Shown: piece after piece, positions 15,896 to 25,094 of the stretch
Position numbering within the stretch: the stretch's first letter is position 1
How the letters are laid out: each line of letters begins with the position of its first letter
From: Pirellulaceae bacterium
Lineage (GTDB): Bacteria; Planctomycetota; Planctomycetia; Pirellulales; Pirellulaceae
Reading direction: 5' to 3'
Length of the DNA stretch: 46,814 bases
NCBI GenBank assembly: GCA_030681235.1
Contig: JAUXWY010000011.1
Span: 1-46,814 of the forward strand
Translations under genes and position numbers: made by a program
Notes under the pieces: generated by a model
The model's input: only the letters and a program-made list of their open reading frames with translations
The model's database searches: none
Told to the model about the DNA's origin: nothing

Positions 15896-16918
15896 CTAAG
15901 CGGCCGAGCGGACGGACTTGCGGCGGTTGGCGTGTCGTTGCGATTCATTTTGCGGGCCAAGCGGATGTGAATGGTGCTCGTTTTCACCGCTCGTGACGTC
16001 CGAGCTCGGGAGTGGAAGCGTTCCGGCGTTCCGGCGGCGAACCAAACTCAAGCTGGTCAGTCGCTCCCAAGCAACTCGCCAAAGCTTCGGGGACAGACAA
16101 CCACGAGCCGCCTCGGACAATCCTGCTCGAACGGCAGTCCAGTAGACGGAACGCCGCGAAGTTGCGGTCGCCAACCCGATAATTCGATTCGACGAACGGC
16201 CACAAGGCCGATAACCCGCCTCAATTTCCGCCGCTATGACTTCGTTGGCCAACAAATCGCCGGCGACCCATTCATGCGACCAGCCGTTTTGTTGGACAAA
16301 AAGTCCCAGCGAAACCTCCACGTAGCCGCTCGGCAGACGTGGTCCGTCGGTGGATGCCCACTGTGCGAGGAGCCGCCGTTGCACCAAGCCTGCCCAGAGA
16401 GTCGGGCCAACGGCATTCAACTGCGGGGACAGGTCCGCCGCCGACCATTCCTCCCCGATCAACTCTTCCAGGCATACCGGATGGAAGCGATCCGTGAGTA
16501 CGACGCTGCTAGCAAGACAGCAACCAGCAGGATTTTCTGGTGCCGAATTCGACACGTCGGTGCTTGCGGTTCGAGCCGCAACGCGCGGGCTGGCCATGCC
16601 TAAGTCACGCTGCTGGACCGACTTCAACGCACCCTCTAAGGCGTCCTGCGTCATTTCGATACCGGGAGCCAACCAATAGATCCAAGTTGACGTAGCGGCG
16701 CCGGCAGCTAAAGCCGCTCTGCTCAGTACAGTGGTGGAGCGACAATCGACGAAAACCGAGCTGATTTCGTCCAGAATACCGTATTGATCCTGGTAGTCGC
16801 CGGCGATGGCAGCCAGGACTTCGACCTGAGATCCAGCGTACCGCAAGACACTGGCCAGCGTCATTTCGAACGCGTCCACTTGATCCATCAAGGGAACGAT
16901 GATTGTCAATCGAGGCAT
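15896..16918 (-). CDS. Glycosyltransferase family 2-like protein, probably degenerate
   Basis: A 340-residue soluble protein that starts like a GT-A glycosyltransferase: LTIIVPLMDQVDAFEMTLASVLRY matches the family 2 opening. The region that should carry the metal-binding DxD reads TWIYWLAPGIEMTQDALEGAL, with A-P-G where DxD is expected, so nucleotide-sugar transfer by the usual mechanism is doubtful. The second half is not recognisable, and the C-terminus is basic and His-rich (HHSHPLGPQNESQRHANRRK). AAGG spaced 8 nt supports the ATG at 16918. It is isolated, with no other glycan gene next to it. Confidence 0.6.
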   Translation of the reverse strand: MPRLTIIVPLMDQVDAFEMTLASVLRYAGSQVEVLAAIAGDYQDQYGILDEISSVFVDCRSTTVLSRAALAAGAATSTWIYWLAPGIEMTQDALEGALKSVQQRDLGMASPRVAARTASTDVSNSAPENPAGCCLASSVVLTDRFHPVCLEELIGEEWSAADLSPQLNAVGPTLWAGLVQRRLLAQWASTDGPRLPSGYVEVSLGLFVQQNGWSHEWVAGDLLANEVIAAEIEAGYRPCGRSSNRIIGLATATSRRSVYWTAVRAGLSEAARGCLSPKLWRVAWERLTSLSLVRRRNAGTLPLPSSDVTSGENEHHSHPLGPQNESQRHANRRKSVRSAA

Positions 16919-17217
16919 TCAATGACCTTCGTTATTGCAGCATTCCATTGCTGCACCTGGTCCTTCGTCGACCTAATGCGGCCTGCGAAGCGACGGACCT
17001 TTTCCCCAGCTCTCCCCGGCGATGAAGAGTGGCGAATATCTTTTCCAAGTCAACTTTCGGCTACTCGGGATGCCAAAGTTGATTCGAATTGGCGAATCCC
17101 GCACCGCCGCTACGACAGGTTCGTCGGCCCGAGTTTCGACAGATATTCTGCAAAACAAGGCTTTAGCAGTCTCAGCCGTGCTAGCAACATGATTCCTCCA
17201 ACCCGCTGCAAGTAAAA

Positions 17218-17238
17218 ACGTAGCGAAATTCGCCAAGA
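17218..17238. repeat. Dispersed short repeat (copy B)
   Basis: It is the reverse complement of the 21 bases at 1447-1467, with a single difference (core CGTAGCGAAATTCGCCAA). It lies 37 bp from the left end of the palindromic repeat at 17275. Confidence 0.6.
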
Positions 17239-17274
17239 CTTTTGACAGTGCACGCATGCCAATAGCGATATCGG

Positions 17275-17374
17275 TTTAGCGAGCGCTGGTGTACCGGCTT
17301 CAGCCGGCGGGCAGCTGAAAAGAGCGTTTTCACACCTCCCGCCGGCTGAAGCCGGTACACCAGCACTCGCTAAA
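17275..17374. repeat. Dispersed 100-bp palindromic repeat, full copy 2 (loop inverted)
   Basis: Arms 17275-17311 and 17338-17374 are inverted repeats at 36 of 37 positions and nearly identical to the copy at 5698. The left flank (ATATCGG) and right flank (TTGCCTTTG) are in the same orientation as that copy. The 26-nt loop (17312-17337, CAGCTGAAAAGAGCGTTTTC...) is its reverse complement. So the centre is flipped relative to the ends. Confidence 0.88.
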
Positions 17375-17436
17375 TTGCCTTTGTACCGACAGATCGAAAT
17401 CCGGAACTTACTTCGGGACAAATCCCTCGGACGAGA

Positions 17437-19257
17437 TTACTTCAACCGTTTGATGATGTGCCAGCCGTATGGGCTGTAGGTCGAGTGGTATTCGGTCATG
17501 CCAATCTGGCCCGGCTCCAACGAGAAACTGACATCGCCAAAAGCACGGACCATTCCCGCGCGGGGATAAACTTGTTCCGTCTCTTCCCGTGGGGTCGTCG
17601 GACTTGGAGTTTCCGCATTAGAGCCAGGAGAGACCACAAGATTCGACATGGCATAGATACCCGGCGACTGATCGTTCGTGAACTCCTGAACAAGCATCGC
17701 AAAATCCTCGCCATCGCGGGCGCGCTCCAGAAGTTTTTGGGCCAGTTCCTGAGACTGTTCCTTGGTACGAGAAATTTCTTTTCCGGGAACAGAACCTTGG
17801 AAGCCCACCAAGATGTGTTGGACCGTCATGAGCTCGGGCCCGACAAACCGCGAACCGTGTGGAATCATCTGCTGCGTACCGGGCTCAAAATCGAGTACTG
17901 CTGACGCGACTTGCACGTCACTGAGTTGATTCTCGCTCTCCGGAAAGTGCATGAACCCTATCGCGACACGACCTTGCAAGGCATCAATTCCGATGTAATC
18001 TCCAAAGAAGACTTCTGATCGGCAATCGAACTCGGGAGTATCCACGGGGAAGTACGAGAATTCTTGGCCGTCCAAACTTCGGGCGAGCGTCAACCGAGTG
18101 CGAGTGCCTGCGGTGGCAGCTCGGTCGTAGTAGACGATGTTTACTGATCCATCCGCCGGGTCCACGGCCAACCAAGTGAAGAACTGATCGCGTCCGTTGT
18201 CGGTTGACGAATCATTGACTTGTCGAGGCGCCGTCCAAGTGGAGCCGCCGTCGGTCGACGAAATCAAGAACACATCTTTATCGCCGTTGCGTTCGTCGAT
18301 CCAGTTCACGTAGATCGTCCCGCGCGAAGGCCCGCGCGAGGCATCCACGATCGTGACCGGCATGCCGTTGTGTCGTGAGATTCCTTCAACGTTCGAAGCC
18401 CAACCGCCGGGCGTTTCGCACAGGACCCGGTCCGTACCAAACGTGATGCCCCCATCGGCCGATTTATCAAACTCCAAGCCTCGCGGCCCGCCCCAGACAA
18501 CGTAGACCGAGCCGTCCGGTCCCACGGCGGGCACCGCACCCTCCAAAGTCCCATCATCATCCACACAATCGCCCGGCGTGTCGGAGATGCGAATCGGCGG
18601 TGCAAACGTTTTGCCGCCGTCCGAGCTGCGCGAAAACATGATATGCGACTTGTCCGCAGAGTCGTCGCTGCCGTAAACATCGAACCGAGTCCAGGACGCA
18701 TACAGGTTGCCAACGTGCGGCGAACGGCGATGGCGATCGAAGACCAACCACGGCTTGTCCTCGAAAGGAGTTTTGGTGTTGAGATGGTCGACGATCATCG
18801 TTCGATCGCTCCAGGTCACGCCGCCGTCGTCACTGGTCGTGAGTCCAATGCCGTTCGCCGCAACGGTCGGGCGGTCCTCCCAGAGGCCCTGAAAGGAAAT
18901 GAATGCGTGGACACATTGCCCATTGGCATTGAACAACACCACATCGTCGCCCTGCGTGCGTTGGTCGACGTTGGGCACCGCCGCCGGGGTCCAAGTCTTG
19001 CCACCATCGTGCGAGACATAGGTCATGTTCGAACCCGAGAGTCCGTCACCGCGAACCAGGCTACCCGCAATCATGTTGTTCACATTGACGGGGTTGATCG
19101 CGATCGAGATCTCGGCCGAAGTTTTCACTTCAGGAGGAGCGATCCGCGTCACGGCTTGTTGGGCCGCCACGACGTTCACGACAACGCTGCTCCAACGCAA
19201 GGCTCCGAAGCAAGGCAACAAAACGCTGCGAAGAAACGGAGCAAGCGGATTGGTCAT
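17437..19257 (-). CDS. Exported BNR/sialidase-like beta-propeller fused to a parvulin rotamase
   Basis: A 606-residue exported protein (N-terminal hydrophobic stretch about 7-35). Residues about 45-470 form a beta-propeller of the BNR/sialidase superfamily with at least five Asp-box motifs: SHDGGKTW, TSDDGGVTW, SSDGGKTF, SADGGITF and SSTDGGSTW. No sialidase Arg triad can be assigned. From residue 479 to the end a parvulin domain follows: VQHILVGF, then ELAQKLLERARDGEDFAMLV, SFSLEPGQIGM and SPYGWHIIKRL. It carries an insert of about 30 polar residues in its middle. I know of no standard family with this pairing. The start overlaps the stop of the upstream membrane protein gene (ATGA), so the two are translationally coupled. 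Confidence 0.82.
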   Translation of the reverse strand: MTNPLAPFLRSVLLPCFGALRWSSVVVNVVAAQQAVTRIAPPEVKTSAEISIAINPVNVNNMIAGSLVRGDGLSGSNMTYVSHDGGKTWTPAAVPNVDQRTQGDDVVLFNANGQCVHAFISFQGLWEDRPTVAANGIGLTTSDDGGVTWSDRTMIVDHLNTKTPFEDKPWLVFDRHRRSPHVGNLYASWTRFDVYGSDDSADKSHIMFSRSSDGGKTFAPPIRISDTPGDCVDDDGTLEGAVPAVGPDGSVYVVWGGPRGLEFDKSADGGITFGTDRVLCETPGGWASNVEGISRHNGMPVTIVDASRGPSRGTIYVNWIDERNGDKDVFLISSTDGGSTWTAPRQVNDSSTDNGRDQFFTWLAVDPADGSVNIVYYDRAATAGTRTRLTLARSLDGQEFSYFPVDTPEFDCRSEVFFGDYIGIDALQGRVAIGFMHFPESENQLSDVQVASAVLDFEPGTQQMIPHGSRFVGPELMTVQHILVGFQGSVPGKEISRTKEQSQELAQKLLERARDGEDFAMLVQEFTNDQSPGIYAMSNLVVSPGSNAETPSPTTPREETEQVYPRAGMVRAFGDVSFSLEPGQIGMTEYHSTYSPYGWHIIKRLK

Positions 19258-19925
19258 GGCGATTTACTTTCATTCACTGTAGGTTCGGGTTCAGCAGTCG
19301 GCTCGGGCTCGACCTCGCGTCCATTTTCACCCAACACGTAGCGCATTGCACCGTTGATCATGGTAGTCAGCAGGACGAGTTCGAACAAGAAACCGGCGGC
19401 GATTTGTACAGTCTCAATCATTGGTGCGCCGTACAACATGCCGACGATCGTGGCTAGAACGAAGGCCAGCGACATCGCCGCGTCGACATTGCCCAGAAGT
19501 ACGGCAGGTAACACAAACAACAGGAATACCATCCGGCGCAGTGGATGCCACACGCCACACTGTTGCAACAGCCACGTGGCGCGACACCACAGATACAAAC
19601 AAAAAAGCAACACCACCACCGTGGCAAACACGACTGCTGGTTGTCCGGCATAATCGTAGTATCGAGACGGGTGAAATTTCCACGCGTTTTGCGCCAACGC
19701 GAAAATGATTCCAATCCAAACCGACAGCGACAACAGGTCGACGATATTGAACCGTGGCCAGCCCCATACCTCAACTAACCGTTGTCGAAGCCGATAATGG
19801 CTCAGGACCCACGGGGCGTACCAAAACCCCAAGAAAGCGCTCGCTGCAAAAGCTTGTCCTAAATGTCCAGTTGCGGGGATCGCGTGCGGCGGCAACAGGA
19901 CGTAACAGAGAAGCAGATAAATCAT
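19254..19925 (-). CDS. Multi-pass membrane protein of unknown function
   Basis: A 223-residue protein with about six hydrophobic helices (for example LLSLSVWIGIIFALAQNAW, VVFATVVVLLFCLYLWC and MVFLLFVLPAVLLGNVDAAMSLAFVLATIVGMLYG). It has a short acidic C-terminal tail rich in Glu-Pro repeats (EVEPEPTAEPEPT). No family signature is recognised. Its stop overlaps the start of the BNR-parvulin gene by four bases, so the two proteins are probably made in fixed ratio and may work together in the envelope. Confidence 0.65.
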   Translation of the reverse strand: MIYLLLCYVLLPPHAIPATGHLGQAFAASAFLGFWYAPWVLSHYRLRQRLVEVWGWPRFNIVDLLSLSVWIGIIFALAQNAWKFHPSRYYDYAGQPAVVFATVVVLLFCLYLWCRATWLLQQCGVWHPLRRMVFLLFVLPAVLLGNVDAAMSLAFVLATIVGMLYGAPMIETVQIAAGFLFELVLLTTMINGAMRYVLGENGREVEPEPTAEPEPTVNESKSP

Positions 19926-20378
19926 GCGCGGCTATTTCACTCTCCCGAGGGCCCAATCCAGACAGTGTTCGAATTCATTCGGTGGGCCTGTGTCCAAGAA
20001 CGAAGTTAGCGGCCATTGCCACATTTGATTCTAGCGTAGGAACAAAGTTCATGTATCGAGACAAAATAGTTGAGGGTATTTTTCCAGGCTTGTGTCGCTC
20101 GAATTTGCCCTATTTGCCCCGAGTGGTTCCCATTGTTCCCTAACCGACCAGGCGCTTGCCCGCAGTCTATCAAACGTCATGCTCCGGTGCAACAAAATCG
20201 TTGACTTCATGAATTCTGCACCTTAATCTCATGGGTTTTGACATCCGAGGGTGCGGCAATACCGGCGGCCCGAGCTGCAGGGTACGGCTGCGCCCTTGGA
20301 TCGAAGAAACGGCAGCTGTGCGGCAGCGGCGGCCCAGGGATGTAGCTCGCGTCAAATTAACCGGACGGTTTGTGTCGA
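19926..20378. other. Divergent intergenic region upstream of gltB
   Basis: About 450 bp between the membrane protein gene and gltB. It has a possible sigma-70 promoter at 20201-20229 and a GC-rich stretch (about 20250-20345) with several short inverted repeats. No coding sequence is supported. No sigma-54 or obvious activator site was recognised by eye, although glutamate synthase is often nitrogen-regulated. Confidence 0.5.
20201..20229 (+). promoter_or_regulatory. Candidate promoter for gltBD
   Basis: TTGACT (20201-20206) and TAATCT (20224-20229) with a 17-bp spacer. The -35 is good and the -10 weak. It lies 150 bp before the gltB start. Confidence 0.3.
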
Positions 20379-23300
20379 ATGAGTGGTCATGTGTATCGGG
20401 GGAAACCAGTTCCAGAGTTTTACGATCCGCAGTGGGAACACGAAAATTGCGGCGTCGGGTTCATCGCTCATATCAAGGGCCAGCGATCGCACGAGATCGT
20501 CAAAGATGCCTTGACGATGTTGCATCGCATGGACCATCGTGGTGGTTGTGGCTGCGAGACCAATACCGGCGATGGGGCTGGGATTTTAACCGCCAAGCCG
20601 CATGAGTTTTATCGAGCCAAGCTGTGGGAAGAACTCCAAGTCGAATTGCCGCCAGCCGACCAATACGGTTGTGGGACGGTTTTCTTTCCGACCCATGATC
20701 CAACTCGCCAGTATTGTTCGCAGGTCTTCGAGCGTTATGCAGAAGAACTGGGTTTGCGAGTCTTGTGTTGGCGGCCGGTTCCTATCTGCCCGGACGCAGC
20801 GGACTTAGGGCTGACGGCGCGAGAGGCCATGCCCACGATCTTCCAGTGTTTTGTGGCCGCGCGTCACGAGACTTTGGAACAGGCTGAATTGGAGCGGCGG
20901 TTGTACACGCTGCGGAAGCGAGCCGCCCATCGGCTCAACGAAGCTGGTGCGGCTCCGGGTAAGAGCTTCTATCTGTGTTCGTTATCAACGAAGGTGGTCG
21001 TCTACACGGGCATGTTAACGACCCGGCAGTTGCCGATTTTCTACTCGGACTTGGTTGATCCGCGGTTTCGCAGTCATTTGGCGATGGTTCATTCGCGGTT
21101 TTCGACGAACACATTGCCCAGTTGGGACCGAGCCCAGCCGTTGCGTTGGATGTGTCATAACGGCGAAATCAATACCGTCCAAGGCAATAAGAACTGGCTG
21201 CGTTCGCGTGAAAGCTTGATGCATTGTTCGCAGTTTGGGGAACGACTGTCGTCGTTGTTCCCGATCGTCGAACCAGACGTCAGCGACTCCGGTGCGTTTG
21301 ATAATGCCCTGGAGTTGCAGATGATGACACAACGATCGCTGCCCGAAGCCGTGATGATGATGATTCCTGAGGCTTGGCAGAATCATACGCAAATGGCCGC
21401 CGCTCGACGCGAGTTTTATGACTTCCATTCACTCATTCAAGAACCGTGGGATGGACCCGCCAGCATCAGCTTTACCGATGGCCGTTATATTGGGGCCGTT
21501 TTGGATCGCAATGGCCTGCGTCCCAGCCGGTACTGGATCACCGCCGACGATCGAGTGATCATGGCCAGCGAAGTCGGCGTGGTCGATGTCTTGCCACGGC
21601 ACGTCGTTCGCAAAGGTCGATTGCAACCAGGAAGAATGTTCTTGGTGGACTTCGAAAAGGGCCTGATCATCGATGATCAACAACTCAAAGCCGAACTTGC
21701 CGCAGGACGACCGTACGGCGAATGGTTAAGAACGCAACGTTTGTGCATCGCTGATTTGGCGGCGGAACACGAATCGATCACCGAGGGCGACGAAACGGGG
21801 GGAGAGCGCCGCGACGCATTACTCGATTCGCCCGTCTATCCGGCGACCGAGTTGACTCAGCGAATGACGGCGGCGGGGTACACTCGCGAGTCGGTCGAAA
21901 TGGTCCTGATCCCACTGATTGAACAACACAAAGATCCGATCGGATCGATGGGCAACGACGCGGCCCTGGCGTGTTTGAGCAACAAGCCCCGTTTGTTGTA
22001 CGATTACTTCCGACAGCTGTTTGCTCAAGTTACCAATCCACCAATCGATTCGATCCGCGAAGAGATCGTCATGTCGTTGGAGGCTCATATTGGTCCGGAG
22101 CACAACTTGTTGGCGGTATCGCCGGAACATGCCCGGCGGCTGCGCGTTCCTCATCCGATTTTGTCCCCGGCAGAATTCGCCGCATTGCGTCAGATTGAAG
22201 TCCGCAGTCAATCGACGGGCGACGGTTCAAGGCCTTGGCGATTGCAGGCGTTGGATGCGACCTACACAACATCCGCCGAGCAAACCGCGAACTTGGTCGC
22301 AGAACGCCCCCAAGCAAATCGCGCCGCAGGCACGGCGTTGGAACGGTGTTTGGATCGATTGTGCCACGAAGCCGAGCATGCGGTGTTGCAAGGCGTGTCG
22401 TTCTTGTTGCTCAGCGATCGAGCTGCGGGACCGCAACGAGTGGCCGTCAGCTCGTTGTTGGCCTTGGGAGCCGTGCATCAGCACTTGATCAAGCGCCAAT
22501 TGCGAAATCGAGTCGGACTGATCGTGGAGAGCGGCGAAGCTCGTGAAGTGCATCACTTTTGCCTGTTGGTCGGCTACGGAGCGGATGCGATTTATCCCTA
22601 CTTGGCTTACCAGGCGTTGTCGGCGGCTTACGAAGTCGGCTCGCTGCCGGTGAAGTCTCCCAGCGGAGTGGTGTCCGCCTTTCGCGACGCGATTGGCAAA
22701 GGCATGCTGAAGGTCATGGCGAAGATGGGCATTTCGACTTTGCCGAGCTACAAGGGCGCTCAGATTTTCGAGGCGTTGGGGTTGAGTCCCGAAGTCATGA
22801 CTCGGGCCTTTACCGGTTCCGCGAGTCGGATTTCCGGAGTGGGCTTTGATGTCTTGGCGACCGAGGCGGCCCTGTGGCACCAATTCGCTTACGGCACTCG
22901 TTCGCCGGCGTCTGCGGGGCGGTTGCCCAATCTGGGCGACTACCATTGGCGCAGCGACGGTGAGCAACACGCGTGGAATCCATTCAATATTGCCGACTTG
23001 CAACAGGCGGCCCAAAGCAATGATCACGAAGCCTATTGGCGGTTTGCCGAACGGGTCAATCAGGAAACCAATCGGGCGTGCCATTTAAGGGGCTTGCTCC
23101 GTATTCGCGCCGAACAGCGCACTTCGATTCCGCTCGAAGAAGTTGAATCGGCGCAAGCGATTGTTCGTCGAATCTGCACGGGTGCGATGAGCTTCGGTTC
23201 GATCTCGGCGGAAGCGCACGAGAGTTTGGCGGTGGCCATGAATCGCATGGGCGGCAAGAGCAACACCGGCGAAGGTGGGGAAGACCCGCGACGCTTCCTG

Positions 23301-25061
23301 CCGTTATCGGGTGGCGATTCACGTCGCTCGGCGATCAAACAAGTGGCCAGCGGTCGATTTGGAGTCACGGCGTATTACTTGACCAATGCCGACGAGTTAC
23401 AGATCAAGATTGCTCAAGGCGCGAAGCCCGGTGAAGGTGGCGAGTTGCCGGGCCACAAGGTCAACACGACCATCGCGGCGACTCGGCACAGCACGCCCGG
23501 CGTCGGCTTGATCAGTCCGCCTCCGCACCATGACATTTATTCGATTGAAGATCTGGCTCAGTTGATCTTCGATCTGAAAAATACGAATCCGGCGGCTCGC
23601 GTCAGCGTGAAGTTGGTATCTGAAGTTGGCGTGGGCACGATCGCGTCGGGCGTGGCCAAAGCCAAGGCCGACAATATCTTGATTGCCGGTGCCGATGGCG
23701 GGACGGGCGCTTCGCCCTTGACGAGCATCAAGTACGCGGGCCTGCCTTGGGAGCTGGGCTTGGCCGAGACGCACCAAGCGCTGGTGGCCAACGGCTTGAG
23801 GAGCCGCATCCGGTTGCAGACGGATGGACAATTAAAGACGGGACGGGACTTGATCATCGCCACGCTGTTGGGAGCCGAAGAGTTTGGCTTTGCGACCGCA
23901 CCGTTGATCGTGCTCGGTTGCTTGATGATGCGCAAGTGTCATTTGAACACCTGTCCGGTGGGGATCGCGACGCAGGATCCGAAGCTCCGCGCGAAGTTTG
24001 CGGGTCAACCCGAACACGTCATCAACTACTTCTTCATGGTCGCCGAAGAAGCTCGAAAATGGATGGCCGAGCTGGGATTCCGCTCGATCGACGAAATGGT
24101 CGGGCGCAGCGACTTGTTGGAGTGGGACTCAAGCATCGATCACTGGAAGGCCAAGTCGCTGGACATGTCGGCCGTCCTGGGGCATGGCAGCGATTTGGAT
24201 TTGAACGTCTGTCACTCGGAAAGCCAACAGCATGATTTGGAAACGGTTTTGGATGTGCGTTTGCAGGAGATGGGCAAAAATGCCATCTTGCAATATCGCA
24301 AGACGCGATTCGAATTGCCGATCCACAATACGGATCGCACGACCGGCGCTTTGCTGTCGCATGAGTTGACGAAACGCTACAACGACTTGGGCATGCCGGA
24401 TGGGACACTACACATCAAGTTCTACGGATCGGCCGGCCAGAGTTTTGGTGCTTGGGTGACTCGGGGCGTGACGTTGGAAGTCGAAGGAGATGCCAACGAC
24501 TACGTGGGCAAAGGCCTGTGTGGTGGACGCTTGATCATCTATCCTCCCACCGAATCGCCTTTGGTGGCCGAGGAGAATATTCTCATCGGCAACGTCGCCT
24601 TGTTTGGCGCCACGAGCGGGATGGCTTTCTTTCGTGGAATTGCTGCAGAACGCTTTGCGGTTCGCAATAGCGGTGCGATAGCGGTCGTGGAAGGCGTTGG
24701 CGATCACGGCTGCGAATACATGACGGGCGGGCGGGTCGTTGTGTTGGGTTCGACCGGTCGCAACTTTGCGGCCGGGATGTCGGGCGGCATGGCCTTTGTT
24801 TACGATCCAACCGACCAACTAATCAAGAACTGCAACTTTGAAACGGTCCAAATCGAAGAGGTTCGTTCGGAAGAGGATATCGCCGAGTTGTGTGAACTGA
24901 TTCGTCGTCATCAAATGTACACGGGTTCGGAAGTGGCTTCGCGAATCTTGGACCAATGGCCGCACGTCTTAGGGGCGTTCCGCCGCGTGATGCCGGTCGA
25001 TTATCTCAAGGCGATGCAACAAGGCATTGCCACCCGCCAACACTTGGAACCTGTCCGGTAG
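20379..25061 (+). CDS. gltB: Glutamate synthase (NADPH) large subunit
   Basis: The large subunit of bacterial glutamate synthase, which makes two glutamates from glutamine and 2-oxoglutarate in the cytoplasm. From the ATG at 20379 it has 1,560 residues, close to the family's usual ~1,500. Cys24 of ENCGVGF is the glutaminase nucleophile and becomes the N-terminus after removal of a 23-residue propeptide. The FMN/synthase domain contains the 3Fe-4S cluster motif (CLMMRKCHLNTCPVG). The C-terminal beta-helix region carries the glycine-rich GGRVVVLGSTGRNFAAGMSGG. A TTG three codons upstream is possible but unlikely. gltD follows 33 bp later. Confidence 0.97.
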   Translation: MSGHVYRGKPVPEFYDPQWEHENCGVGFIAHIKGQRSHEIVKDALTMLHRMDHRGGCGCETNTGDGAGILTAKPHEFYRAKLWEELQVELPPADQYGCGTVFFPTHDPTRQYCSQVFERYAEELGLRVLCWRPVPICPDAADLGLTAREAMPTIFQCFVAARHETLEQAELERRLYTLRKRAAHRLNEAGAAPGKSFYLCSLSTKVVVYTGMLTTRQLPIFYSDLVDPRFRSHLAMVHSRFSTNTLPSWDRAQPLRWMCHNGEINTVQGNKNWLRSRESLMHCSQFGERLSSLFPIVEPDVSDSGAFDNALELQMMTQRSLPEAVMMMIPEAWQNHTQMAAARREFYDFHSLIQEPWDGPASISFTDGRYIGAVLDRNGLRPSRYWITADDRVIMASEVGVVDVLPRHVVRKGRLQPGRMFLVDFEKGLIIDDQQLKAELAAGRPYGEWLRTQRLCIADLAAEHESITEGDETGGERRDALLDSPVYPATELTQRMTAAGYTRESVEMVLIPLIEQHKDPIGSMGNDAALACLSNKPRLLYDYFRQLFAQVTNPPIDSIREEIVMSLEAHIGPEHNLLAVSPEHARRLRVPHPILSPAEFAALRQIEVRSQSTGDGSRPWRLQALDATYTTSAEQTANLVAERPQANRAAGTALERCLDRLCHEAEHAVLQGVSFLLLSDRAAGPQRVAVSSLLALGAVHQHLIKRQLRNRVGLIVESGEAREVHHFCLLVGYGADAIYPYLAYQALSAAYEVGSLPVKSPSGVVSAFRDAIGKGMLKVMAKMGISTLPSYKGAQIFEALGLSPEVMTRAFTGSASRISGVGFDVLATEAALWHQFAYGTRSPASAGRLPNLGDYHWRSDGEQHAWNPFNIADLQQAAQSNDHEAYWRFAERVNQETNRACHLRGLLRIRAEQRTSIPLEEVESAQAIVRRICTGAMSFGSISAEAHESLAVAMNRMGGKSNTGEGGEDPRRFLPLSGGDSRRSAIKQVASGRFGVTAYYLTNADELQIKIAQGAKPGEGGELPGHKVNTTIAATRHSTPGVGLISPPPHHDIYSIEDLAQLIFDLKNTNPAARVSVKLVSEVGVGTIASGVAKAKADNILIAGADGGTGASPLTSIKYAGLPWELGLAETHQALVANGLRSRIRLQTDGQLKTGRDLIIATLLGAEEFGFATAPLIVLGCLMMRKCHLNTCPVGIATQDPKLRAKFAGQPEHVINYFFMVAEEARKWMAELGFRSIDEMVGRSDLLEWDSSIDHWKAKSLDMSAVLGHGSDLDLNVCHSESQQHDLETVLDVRLQEMGKNAILQYRKTRFELPIHNTDRTTGALLSHELTKRYNDLGMPDGTLHIKFYGSAGQSFGAWVTRGVTLEVEGDANDYVGKGLCGGRLIIYPPTESPLVAEENILIGNVALFGATSGMAFFRGIAAERFAVRNSGAIAVVEGVGDHGCEYMTGGRVVVLGSTGRNFAAGMSGGMAFVYDPTDQLIKNCNFETVQIEEVRSEEDIAELCELIRRHQMYTGSEVASRILDQWPHVLGAFRRVMPVDYLKAMQQGIATRQHLEPVR

Positions 25062-25094
25062 TTCGGACAGCCTCGAAACAAAGGATATTAGGGT

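Larger units (their letters stand above)
16919..17436. other. 518-bp gene-free interval
   Basis: It lies between two minus-strand genes, upstream of the glycosyltransferase-like gene and downstream of the BNR-parvulin gene. It holds the short repeat at 17218-17238 and the palindromic repeat at 17275-17374. The open readings here are shadows of the repeat or lack ribosome binding sites. I see no promoter or RNA gene. Confidence 0.55.

Noticed and set aside
5698-17374. A composite transposon bounded by the two palindromic repeats
   Set aside because: The genes between them are ordinary chromosomal genes with no transposase, and the repeat occurs at further sites in the window.
19754-20143. A 129-codon plus-strand reading upstream of gltB
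   Set aside because: It mostly overlaps the membrane protein gene in antisense and has no ribosome binding site or domain.
20250-20345. A riboswitch in the gltB leader
   Set aside because: GC-rich short inverted repeats are present, but I could not match a known glutamine or other riboswitch core.
22227-23084. A 285-codon minus-strand reading inside gltB
   Set aside because: Antisense shadow of a well-conserved gene; Gln/Arg-rich without a domain.
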